From positions 1 through 11,331 of the forward strand of contig JBEKLG010000049.1 of assembly GCA_050010315.1 (NCBI GenBank): a stretch of DNA of 11,331 bases, in the 5' to 3' direction. The notes beneath the pieces were generated by a model. That model ran no database searches, had not been told where the DNA came from, and saw nothing but the letters and a program-made list of their open reading frames with translations. Of the stretch, positions 1 to 5,667 are shown piece after piece; positions within the stretch are counted from its first letter, which is position 1; every line of letters begins with the position of its first letter. The position numbers were made by a program, and so were the translations under genes. The stretch is from Bog-793 sp050010315. Lineage in GTDB: Bacteria; Actinomycetota; Acidimicrobiia; Acidimicrobiales; Bog-793.

Positions 1-1
1 C

Positions 2-409
2 GTCGTCGAGGCTCCGATGGGCGGGCTCAGCGTGGAAGCAGAAAGCTGGGACCCTACTCGGATCCGCGAGTCGGAGGAGGCGACGGCCAGGCGCGGCCGG
101 ATGCGGGCGGCCACTGGAGCGCGCCACGTCGCCTCGCGCCGGCTCGTCGCCGTGACGGAGATCGCCGTCTCGCGTTCCCGGCCGCAGATCGCGTACCAGT
201 GGGGCACCATCGTCGAATCGGAACACCGCGGTCACCGGCTGGGAATGCTGGTCAAGGTCGCGAACCTTCGGCTGCTCGAGCGGGAACTCACGGGTGTGGA
301 AACGGTCGAGACGCAGAGCGCGACGGTGAACGCGCCAATGATCGCGATCAACACTGCGCTTGGTTATCGGGCGGTGGAGAAGTACGCGGAATGGCAAGTG
401 GAGATCTGA
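2..409 (+). CDS. GNAT-family N-acetyltransferase, C-terminal part (5' truncated by window)
   Basis: The reading frame is open from base 2, so the gene begins outside the window; an ATG at 17 lies inside the protein and is not the real start. About 135 residues remain. In the fold of acetyl-CoA-dependent GNAT enzymes, the segment EHRGHRLG matches motif A (pyrophosphate-binding loop after beta-4), and it is preceded by a strand reading QWGTIV. The later NAPMIAINTALGYRAVE matches motif B, with the usual Asn and the aromatic residue of the last strand. This pattern (QWxT, EHRGHRLG, NAPMIAxNxALGY) is typical of actinobacterial GNAT proteins that often carry two GNAT domains. The N-terminal half is missing, so I cannot tell one domain from two, and the substrate is unknown. 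The stop at 407-409 is followed by no nearby gene. Confidence 0.88.
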   Translation, partial: VVEAPMGGLSVEAESWDPTRIRESEEATARRGRMRAATGARHVASRRLVAVTEIAVSRSRPQIAYQWGTIVESEHRGHRLGMLVKVANLRLLERELTGVETVETQSATVNAPMIAINTALGYRAVEKYAEWQVEI

Positions 410-478
410 GAGCCCGGGCTGGCGAGGTCTGGAGTAAACCGCCGATAAGGTCCGTTATGTAAGTTTCCGGGATACGGT

Positions 479-515
479 GTCGCAGAGCTGCGACGGGGCG
501 GGGTACGACTCCCCG
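479..515. terminator. Paired hairpins downstream of the GNAT gene, possible terminator
   Basis: Two hairpins lie back to back. The first is 479-494, arms GTCGCAG and CTGCGAC with a 2-nt loop. The second is 499-515, arms CGGGG and CCCCG with a 7-nt loop. They sit about 70 bp after the acetyltransferase stop. No T-run follows, so a classical intrinsic terminator is uncertain. Confidence 0.35.
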
Positions 516-993
516 ACCCGCCAGACCCGGGGGGTACGGTTTCAGTCGCAGGTGTTGAGACTAAAACGGGCGAGAGGATGAGTCGACGGGACGAAGGGGA
601 CGTGGAATTCGGTACGAGAACTCGCCCCGGAGGGCTTGTCGCCGTCTACCGGCGTCGGAAGTTAAGAGATTCGGAAACCGTGAAGACCGTGGTTTCACGG
701 GTTGTGAGAGAAGCATTGGAGGCGTTCGGTCGGGATGCGGTGTACGAACTCGGGGAGCACGGGCGGCGAGGCGGGACGGCCTATGGCGCTGCGGTGGTGT
801 TGAGGCGGGTCGGTCGAGAACACGGGGTTCCTGATTCGGCGGGTACACCACTCCCCCGCCCGACCCGGGCCGAGAGGGAGGCGGTTCGTTGGGGAGGCGG
901 CTGAGGAACAATTTTGGGGACTGACAGAGATCACGCACCCCTGCTCGAAATTGGATGGATGTGTTTCCGCGTATGTGGGTGTGGGGGGTTCGT

Positions 994-1023
994 GTCGCAG
1001 AGCTGTCGGCGCGGATCTGCGAC
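994..1023. repeat. Inverted repeat, 8-bp arms, related to the one at 479-494
   Basis: Arms GTCGCAGA (994-1001) and TCTGCGAC (1016-1023) are perfect reverse complements across 14 nt. The left arm belongs to a 14-base word, GTGTCGCAGAGCTG, at 992-1005 that recurs identically at 477-490. A protein-binding site or the trace of a small repeated element are both possible. Confidence 0.45.
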
Positions 1024-1274
1024 TGGGCGTAGCGCCTGCAGTAATGGGGTAAGTACCGCTGAGGTGGACGAGCGCGGGTTCCTCTCGCTTTGCGTGTCCG
1101 GACAGGGCTGACCGCGGCGAACCTTCTGTACCTGTCGAAGGGTGTGAATTGCAGCCCTGGCTCTCGACTTGGACTCGCTGAGCGCCGCAGCGTACGACAA
1201 TCCGCGTAAGCGCGCGGGAGGAATCGTAAAATTGTCCGCGGCACTCACCGGGCCGACTGGCTATTGAGTGCGCG

Positions 1275-1283
1275 AAGGAGGGG
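1275..1283 (+). promoter_or_regulatory. Ribosome-binding site that sets the start of the collagen/pentapeptide gene
   Basis: AAGGAGGGG lies directly before the ATG at 1286. It favours this ATG over the in-frame GTG at 1268, which has no Shine-Dalgarno-like bases upstream. The ATG start also places the basic residues RPLTKR directly before the hydrophobic core of the signal peptide. Confidence 0.75.
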
Positions 1284-1285
1284 AC

Positions 1286-2065
1286 ATGAGACCCCTGACG
1301 AAAAGGATGCATTTGCTATCTATTGGCGCCGTCGCTGGCCTGACCCTCGGCCTCGCTGGCACAGCAGCCGCCGTAACAAGTAACGACTCCCCGGTGGCAC
1401 CCTACAGGTCATGCTCGAACGCGAAGTCGGTGTTGTCTGCCGAGGTGAATGGGAAGTGCCCGGCAGGTACCGTCCTGGTGGAAGTCGGAGCGAAGGGCGC
1501 GACCGGAGCCAGAGGTAAGACCGGAGCCAGAGGTAAGACCGGAGCCACTGGTAAGACCGGAGCCAGAGGTAAGACCGGAGCCACTGGTCCTACTGGTTCG
1601 GCCGGTGACACGATCAACTGTTCAGCGACTCCCTACCCAGGGATCGACCTTGCTGACTGTGTCTTGACCACCCTGCCTAGCAGCGTCAACCTGACCGGTG
1701 CCGACCTGGCCGGCGCCACCATCACCGGCACCCTGTACGATGCCACCCTGACCGGCGCCAACCTGGGCGGCGCCACCATCGACGCCAGCCTGTACAACGC
1801 CACCCTGACCGGCGCCAACCTAGCTAGCGCCAACCTGTTCGACGACAACCTGTTCGACGCCAACATGGCCGGCGCCGACCTGGCCGGCGCCAACTTGTTC
1901 AACGCCAACCTGAACGACGCCAACCTGGCCGATGCCAACCTGACCGGCGCCAACCTGACCGGCGCCAACTTGGTCGGCGTGGGTTGGTCATACACCACCT
2001 GCCCGGACGGCACGAACAGCGGCGCCGGTGTTGGTGCGACGTGCGTCGGCCACCTCATTAGCTGA
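1286..2065 (+). CDS. Secreted collagen-like / pentapeptide-repeat protein
   Basis: The product has 259 residues in four parts. Residues 1-29 form a Sec-type signal peptide: basic start, hydrophobic core, and cleavage likely after the AAA before Val30. Residues 68-107 are thirteen Gly-X-Y triplets rich in Ala, Lys, Arg and Thr, the pattern of bacterial collagen-like proteins. Residues about 120-232 are pentapeptide repeats of the A(D/N)LxG type, expected to fold as a right-handed quadrilateral beta-helix. The last ~25 residues hold a Cys239/Cys253 pair in a TCPDGTNS...C context that I associate with secreted actinobacterial pentapeptide proteins. Further Cys pairs (43/58 and 112/125) flank the collagen segment and suggest disulfides outside the cell. 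A structural or adhesive extracellular role is likely by inference. The intracellular gyrase-protecting role of Qnr-like pentapeptide proteins is unlikely because of the export signal. No cell-wall anchor is seen. Confidence 0.87.
   Translation: MRPLTKRMHLLSIGAVAGLTLGLAGTAAAVTSNDSPVAPYRSCSNAKSVLSAEVNGKCPAGTVLVEVGAKGATGARGKTGARGKTGATGKTGARGKTGATGPTGSAGDTINCSATPYPGIDLADCVLTTLPSSVNLTGADLAGATITGTLYDATLTGANLGGATIDASLYNATLTGANLASANLFDDNLFDANMAGADLAGANLFNANLNDANLADANLTGANLTGANLVGVGWSYTTCPDGTNSGAGVGATCVGHLIS
1501..1590 (+). repeat. Five tandem 18-bp units coding for the collagen-like segment
   Basis: Units start at 1501, 1519, 1537, 1555 and 1573, with consensus GACCGGAGCCAGAGGTAA. Units 1, 2 and 4 are identical. 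Units 3 and 5 carry ACT in place of AGA, and unit 5 also ends in CC. Each unit adds two Gly-X-Y triplets, so gain or loss of units keeps the reading frame. This is a typical setting for length variation between strains. Confidence 0.9.
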
Positions 2066-2079
2066 CCGCTACTCAACTC

Positions 2080-2113
2080 GCGACGGCCCCCGCTTCCGGC
2101 CGGGGAGCGTCGC
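2080..2113 (+). terminator. Terminator-like hairpin after the collagen/pentapeptide gene
   Basis: The outer stem GCGACG (2080-2085) pairs with CGTCGC (2108-2113). After a small internal loop, CCCC (2087-2090) pairs with GGGG (2102-2105). It starts 15 bp after the stop codon. There is no T-run after it, so it is a terminator by position and stability only. Confidence 0.5.
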
Positions 2114-2302
2114 ATGTAACACAGCACCCTTGAGTTCAGGTGGTCGGCCCGATGTTCAGTCCTCTGCTGAACGAGACCCGGTCAAGGCCAGCCGAAGGCT
2201 GCCCATAGGGGAAGCCTTGAGGGGGCGGTCATCTCCGCGGAAATCCTGGTGGAAGAGCCCGCGGAGCGGACTCCTGGGGGCTGCTTCCCACTCCGCGCGT
2301 CG

Positions 2303-2320
2303 GAGATAAGAGCGTATCTC
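2303..2320. promoter_or_regulatory. Inverted repeat GAGATA-N6-TATCTC upstream of the HTH-like gene
   Basis: The two 6-bp arms are perfect reverse complements across 6 nt. The site ends 57 bp before the presumed GTG start at 2378, a usual place for an operator. Its arm resembles that of the second inverted repeat at 2340-2358. Its binding by the neighbouring product is only an inference. Confidence 0.4.
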
Positions 2321-2339
2321 GTGAGCGGGCGTGGGTCGC

Positions 2340-2358
2340 GGTCTCAGTACGGGAGACC
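2340..2358. promoter_or_regulatory. Inverted repeat GGTCTC-N7-GAGACC upstream of the HTH-like gene
   Basis: The two 6-bp arms are perfect reverse complements across 7 nt and end 19 bp before the GTG at 2378. The half-site shares the core GAGA(T/C) with the first inverted repeat, in the opposite arrangement. Together the two look like paired operator half-sites, or an alternative leader hairpin. Confidence 0.4.
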
Positions 2359-2377
2359 CAAGCGGTAACGTGAGTTT

Positions 2378-2741
2378 GTGACCGAGTCGCGTCAGGTGAC
2401 CTGGCTCGAGGTGGGTTTCTCGAACGCAGGCTTTCGCACGACGTTGCGCGCCTTCGTTCGCGGTTGGCTGGGGTCTTACGACGGCGGTGCTGGGCCGGCG
2501 ACCGGAGTCCGTCGAGGAGTACGCCGACGCGACGCGCACCAGTCGGGCGACGGCCTTTCGGGATCAGCAGGCCTTTCGTGCCGCGTTTCCTCTCGAGGAC
2601 GGTCCCGAGAGGATGAATGCGGTTACGGGTGCTCAGGCTGCCTATGGGGAGATCTGGTGCAGGGTGGATAACGCGGAGCGGGCGATGCTCGAAGCGCAGC
2701 CGGTGATGGTTCGCGTCATCGTCTCCCCCGCCGTTCCGTAG
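2378..2741 (+). pseudogene. Small helix-turn-helix-like protein gene, apparently frameshifted
   Basis: The frame beginning at GTG 2378 gives MTESRQVTWLEVGFSNAGF and continues to FVRGW near 2467. It then turns into low-complexity sequence. The +1 frame, with the codon WGL at 2469-2477, continues smoothly into TTAVLGRRPESVEEYADA, then SRATAFRDQQAFRAAFP, and ends at 2741. Joined, the two make about 120 residues resembling small actinobacterial proteins with a helix-turn-helix. SVEEYA followed by SRATAFRDQQ reads as a helix, a turn and a recognition helix. The simplest cause is one extra base (or two lost) around 2465-2475, in the GC-rich stretch containing GGGG. The second half alone is open from GTG 2487 (84 codons), so an intact short product is possible. 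Start choice is weak because there is no good ribosome-binding site. Family identity rests on memory, not on a search. Confidence 0.55.
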
Positions 2742-2761
2742 CTGCGGGCGTCGGCCAAGGC

Positions 2762-2808
2762 GGGCGCTCCCGGCGGGGAGCCCCGTAGGGGCAGCGCCGG
2801 GAACGCCC
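2762..2808. terminator. Long hairpin after the HTH-like gene
   Basis: The 14-base arms GGGCGCTCCCGGCG (2762-2775) and CGCCGGGAACGCCC (2795-2808) pair with one mismatch. Inside them CCCC-gta-GGGG (2781-2791) forms a further short stem. It begins 21 bp after the stop at 2741. It may serve as a terminator, although no T-run follows on the plus strand. It could also be a repeated palindromic element, but no second copy occurs in the window. Confidence 0.5.
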
Positions 2809-3015
2809 TCGGTCGGCACGCTGGCCGCGGGCAGGGTGAAGCAGCGTCATGACGAGCGTGGTCCCTGGCCGACGAGCGATGAGGTCGCGAGCGAGGTTGT
2901 GGGAAAGAGACGCGGGCGTGCGATCCCCGACCGCCGCGGGCTGGGAAGAGATTGAGGGCGCACGTGAGAGGTGTGGCGCCGGGTCCCGTGAAGCGCCAAG
3001 GGTGGGGATATCGGT
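2809..3015. other. Intergenic stretch between convergent genes, nothing recognised
   Basis: It lies between the plus-strand HTH-like gene and the 3' end of the minus-strand gene ending at 3016. Short open frames (for example 2849-3046 plus) encode Arg/Gly-rich sequence without motifs and overlap the end of the minus gene. Confidence 0.4.
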
Positions 3016-3831
3016 TCAGGGTTGCGGGGCGATGGTGGCTGGTTGATCCATTTTGAGCCACAATCGGTGCCAGAGAAGGCCGCAGTTTCGGTCGCAGTGG
3101 CCCCCCCGAGGTTGGCCCGAGCAACGGACGCCGTCGAGGATGAAGAAGGCGGCACGGGCCCGCTTCCAGTTCGGAAGTGGGACCCTTACCTCTTCGGCCT
3201 GGCGCACGACTGGGAATTCGCGGCCGGCGTATGCGGCCATTTCCGGGGAGAAGCTGATCCCGTCGAGGCGTCCTTTGGCGTCCAAAGTCGCGGCAATTTC
3301 GGCATACGGTTTCACCCTGGCAATTTGGGGGAACGCACGGGGCTCGGTCTCTTCTGCCCGGGATGGCTCCAGCCATTCGTCCAGAAAGAACAGCGAACAG
3401 GCGTGACCACAGCCGACAGAACCGTCTGGCGCGTCACAGATCGCGCCCTCTAGTGCGACCGTCCTGGAGAGCTTCTCCATGCGATGAGCATGGGTCGGCC
3501 GCCGGCGAATGACCCGTTCGACCCGGTAGGTCCCGCCCGAGTAAGGCCGGTGGTAGGAGAGGAACTTCCGACCGCGGAGCTCGTCGTTGCCATCGAGCGT
3601 TGCCTGGATCGCGGCGGTGTCCTTGACGCGGACCCAGTCGCCGACCTGGAAGCGGGACGGTTCCCCGAGCTCGATGCCGTCCCGGTCCTCGGCGCGGTGG
3701 CTGGCGAGGAGCTGAAGCGTGTGGACGACTCCGCGTATGAGGTTGAAGGGAAACGCGTAGCGATAGAACGAGTTCTCAAACTGGCAGCGTTCAAGGGTGC
3801 GTCGTCGAGGTGCTGGTACCGCGGTGTCCAC
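3016..3831 (-). CDS. Uncharacterised protein with a duplicated Cys-rich module
   Basis: The product has 271 residues, mainly two copies of one ~95-residue module (about 61-155 and 168-262). Each begins with RVK followed by AxIxATLD, then L(R/D)G and a Y/F-rich stretch. Each ends in a cysteine motif with identical spacing: C132-x8-C141-x3-C145 and C237-x8-C246-x3-C250, both followed about eight residues later by WL. The RVK-to-first-Cys distance is 62 and 63 residues. I recall single-module relatives of the type ATLDxxGRLDGLPFMPEM...GGCQAAC, annotated hypothetical and sometimes near natural-product genes. The function is unknown to me; the conserved Cys with nearby His suggest metal binding. 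There is no signal peptide, so it is probably cytoplasmic. The start is uncertain: the GTG at 3831 is the first usual start after the upstream in-frame stop (3862-3864), with only a weak GGAAG far upstream. The WD40 gene lies 203 bp upstream on the same strand. Confidence 0.75.
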   Translation of the reverse strand: MDTAVPAPRRRTLERCQFENSFYRYAFPFNLIRGVVHTLQLLASHRAEDRDGIELGEPSRFQVGDWVRVKDTAAIQATLDGNDELRGRKFLSYHRPYSGGTYRVERVIRRRPTHAHRMEKLSRTVALEGAICDAPDGSVGCGHACSLFFLDEWLEPSRAEETEPRAFPQIARVKPYAEIAATLDAKGRLDGISFSPEMAAYAGREFPVVRQAEEVRVPLPNWKRARAAFFILDGVRCSGQPRGGHCDRNCGLLWHRLWLKMDQPATIAPQP

Positions 3832-4034
3832 CGGGTCAACGCTAGCCAGAGCTTCCGTTTGTCACATTCTGCGGAGTTCGCGTCCCGGAGTTCTGGATCG
3901 GGGAATCGGGGATTCGTCGCCGGCTCACGAGACGCAGAAAGGGTCGCCGCTCACCACTCCACTCCCCCGCGTGTAGCTCGGCGGAGGTTCCGGCAGCCGT
4001 TCGCCGCGGAGGGCCGGTGCGGGAAGACGCGGGG

Positions 4035-4904
4035 CTAGGACACGTCCCAGAGGCGCACGGTCGTGTCTTCGCTCGCCGAGGCGAGCACGTCTGCCCGGGG
4101 GCTGAAAGCGACCCCCAAGACCCAGCCCGTGTGGCCCGCGAAGATGCGGCGGCACTCGCCGGTTTCCGGGTCCCACACCCGTGCCGTCTTGTCGTCGCTC
4201 GCCGAGGCGAGCAGGGTCCCTTCGGAGTTGAAAGCGACGCTGTAGACCCATCCGAGGTGCCCCTCGAGCGTTCGCAGGCACTCGCCGGTTCCCGGGTCCC
4301 AGAGCCGGACGGTCTTGTCCGCGCTCGCCGAGGCGAGCACGCTGCCGTCGTGGTTGAACGCGACATCCCAAACCGGGGCGAGGTGCGCGTCGAGGGTCGC
4401 CAGGCACTCGCCGGTTCCCGGGTCCCAGAGCCGCACTTTCCTGTCGGCGCTCGCCGTCGCGAGCAGCGTTCCCTGAGGATTGAAGGCGACGCCCAGGGTC
4501 GAGCCGGTGTAGCCCGGGAGCGTTTGCCGGCACTCGGCGGTTTCCGGGTCCCAGAGCCGCACCGCCCGGTCCTCGCTCGCCGAGGCGAGCAAGGTCCCTT
4601 CGGGGTTGAAGGCGATGCCGTAGATCGAACCCGAATGGTGCACGAGGGTCGCCAGGCATTCGCCGGTCCCCGGGTCCCAGAGCCGGACCGACCTATCGGC
4701 GCTCGCCGAGGCGAGCAGCGTTCCCTGGGCGTTGAAGGTGACGTCGAAGGCCCAGCTGGAGTGGCCTTCGAGCGTGTGTAGGCACACGCCGGTTTCGGGA
4801 TCCCAGAGCCGTACCGTCTTGTCATGGCTCGCCGAGGCGAGCACGGTCCCCTCGGGGTTGAAAGCGACGCTCGTCACCCAGTTCGTGTGTCCGACGAGCG
4901 CCAT
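4035..4904 (-). repeat. Seven tandem 126-bp units (WD40 coding)
   Basis: The propeller repeats are exactly 126 bp at the DNA level and strongly similar to each other, not only at the protein level. A 16-base palindrome GCTCGCCGAGGCGAGC recurs at 4071, 4197, 4323, 4575, 4701 and 4827. The 4449 copy carries changes in its centre. Such uniformity suggests recent expansion or ongoing gene conversion between units. Confidence 0.85.
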
Positions 4905-4997
4905 CGATTTCTCGTCGACCCTCGCCTCGGCGATCCATGACAAGATCGCCTCATCGTGCTTTCGCCGCCGATGTGACCGTTGATCCCCGAGTCGCAC
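4035..4997 (-). CDS. Stand-alone seven-repeat WD40 beta-propeller protein
   Basis: The product has 320 residues. After a 33-residue polar N-terminus it consists entirely of seven WD40 repeats, with the WD pairs at 65, 107, 149, 191, 233, 275 and 317, an exact 42-residue period. Each repeat carries the GH-type start, the LASAS strand, a D-K/R-T/x-V-R-(L/V)-W-D ending and a (T)GEC turn, so one complete seven-bladed propeller is expected. WD40 propellers are protein-interaction platforms, and in bacteria are often fused to kinase, NACHT, caspase-like or TIR domains. Here no such domain, signal peptide or membrane segment is present. The GTG at 4997 is supported by GAGAGG about 8 nt upstream. A shorter ATG start at 4904 (MALVGHTNW) would give a bare propeller. 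The short N-terminus could be all that is left of a larger partner domain, but the sequence upstream shows none. Confidence 0.9.
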   Translation of the reverse strand: MRLGDQRSHRRRKHDEAILSWIAEARVDEKSMALVGHTNWVTSVAFNPEGTVLASASHDKTVRLWDPETGVCLHTLEGHSSWAFDVTFNAQGTLLASASADRSVRLWDPGTGECLATLVHHSGSIYGIAFNPEGTLLASASEDRAVRLWDPETAECRQTLPGYTGSTLGVAFNPQGTLLATASADRKVRLWDPGTGECLATLDAHLAPVWDVAFNHDGSVLASASADKTVRLWDPGTGECLRTLEGHLGWVYSVAFNSEGTLLASASDDKTARVWDPETGECRRIFAGHTGWVLGVAFSPRADVLASASEDTTVRLWDVS

Positions 4998-5130
4998 TTT
5001 GTTGTCCTCTCTGATTGAGACAGGAGGCTTGTCTCAAGCCGGAAAGCGACGCCAATAGGAACCCGGAGCCGAGGATAGTTGCTGCCCAGCTGCTGCTGAA
5101 GGATGCGGCTTGGCCCCGGCGGGCGATCAC

Positions 5131-5638
5131 CTATCTGCGCCGAGCGCTGAGAGTGTCCTGGAGCGCGGAAATCTCGGGCTGTCGACACCCCGTTGCGCTG
5201 ATCGTCGTCTCGCCGGCGGCGGCCGACTTCGCGCTCGTCCACTTCGTGCCGTAGACGGCAGCGACCTCGTACCAGAGTTGTAGCCGGTGGTTAACGTGCC
5301 CGTCGTCCACGAGGTGCCGGTGGCACCGTTGACCGAGGTGTAGCTCCCAAGGGTCGTCGTTGTCGATTTCGCCTGGTAGATCGTGTAGCTCGTGGCCTGC
5401 GTGCCCGCCGTCCAGGAGACCCTGATCGTGTCTCCTATGGTCGAGGTGCATGCCGCGGCGGCGCCAGTGGGGAAAGAGGCGGCCATCGAGGCCGCCTCTC
5501 CCCCACTGCCCGCTGCAAGGGCCACGGACCAGTTGGTCCCGGCGGCTGGTTGGACCTGGTCGAGGAGGTGACAACCAAGATGCCGACGAGGACAAACCAC
5601 CGAGGTAAGACCTGTCTGGCGATCGGATCCCTAACCCT
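5131..5638 (-). pseudogene. Secreted fibronectin type III protein gene, broken by two apparent frameshifts
   Basis: Three frames, read in order, make one coherent protein. A first frame (from about 5638) gives a hydrophobic signal-like stretch, LPRWFVLVGILVVTSS. A second gives GTNWSVALAAGSGGE and then IRVSWTAGTQATSYTIYQ up to TSWTTGTLTTGYN near 5279, the first strands of a fibronectin type III domain. A third frame continues WYEVAAVYGTKWTSAKSAA and stops at 5131. Adding one base between 5275 and 5276 would join the last two frames into TGYNYWYEVAAV, as expected for the E-F strands of the domain. The first junction, around 5550-5575, also fits one lost base. No ATG or GTG start is left in the first frame. 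The gene starts ~30 bp after the stop of the 5668 gene and shares its W-V-x-GSxGE-x-xS mature start, so the two were probably co-expressed surface proteins. Sequencing indels are the alternative explanation. Confidence 0.68.
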
Positions 5639-5667
5639 TTAGCTGAGCTTTAGGCGCGGAGCGGGTA

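Larger units (their letters stand above)
410..1285. other. Long stretch without a convincing gene
   Basis: Several open frames overlap here on both strands (for example 578-904 plus, 108 codons), but none gives a recognisable domain. They have no clear ribosome-binding site and show a mixed third-codon-position pattern unlike the neighbouring genes. The 578 frame encodes an Arg/Gly-rich product with one possible amphipathic helix and may be the remnant of a decayed gene. The stretch does hold two related inverted repeats (479-494 and 994-1023), a GC-rich hairpin at 499-515 and, at its right end, the leader of the collagen/pentapeptide gene. Confidence 0.5.
2066..2377. other. Intergenic stretch between the collagen/pentapeptide gene and the HTH-like gene
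   Basis: Apart from the hairpin at 2080-2113 and the two inverted repeats at 2303-2320 and 2340-2358, I see no gene here. Open frames in the stretch give low-complexity Arg/Ser/Pro-rich products without recognisable motifs. Confidence 0.5.

Noticed and set aside
578..904. Possible 108-residue gene in the gene-free stretch
   Set aside because: There is no ribosome-binding site at a proper distance, no recognisable domain, and third-position bases are unlike the neighbouring genes. It may be a relic, but I cannot support it as a gene.
1232..1266. Promoter-like TTGTCC with a downstream TA-rich hexamer before the collagen/pentapeptide gene
   Set aside because: The spacer would be about 23 nt and the -10 match is poor.
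1449..1667. Plus-strand frame with PEPEVRPEP-type repeats
   Set aside because: It is the shifted reading of the 18-bp tandem units. The collagen Gly-X-Y frame is part of a complete signal-peptide protein.
4017..4781. 254-codon plus-strand frame across the WD40 gene
   Set aside because: Its repeated ARRGEQ-like words are the antisense image of the 126-bp units, not an independent repeat protein.
3842..4825. 327-codon minus frame over the WD40 gene
   Set aside because: It is a shifted reading of the WD40 repeats, which makes it look periodic (TRKPASA and similar). The true frame gives seven canonical WD40 blades.
4072..4842. Palindromes repeated at 126-bp intervals considered as a CRISPR-like or binding-site array
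   Set aside because: They encode the LASAS strand of each WD40 blade through the codons CTC-GCC-TCG-GCG-AGC, and the sequences between are homologous coding units, not unique spacers.
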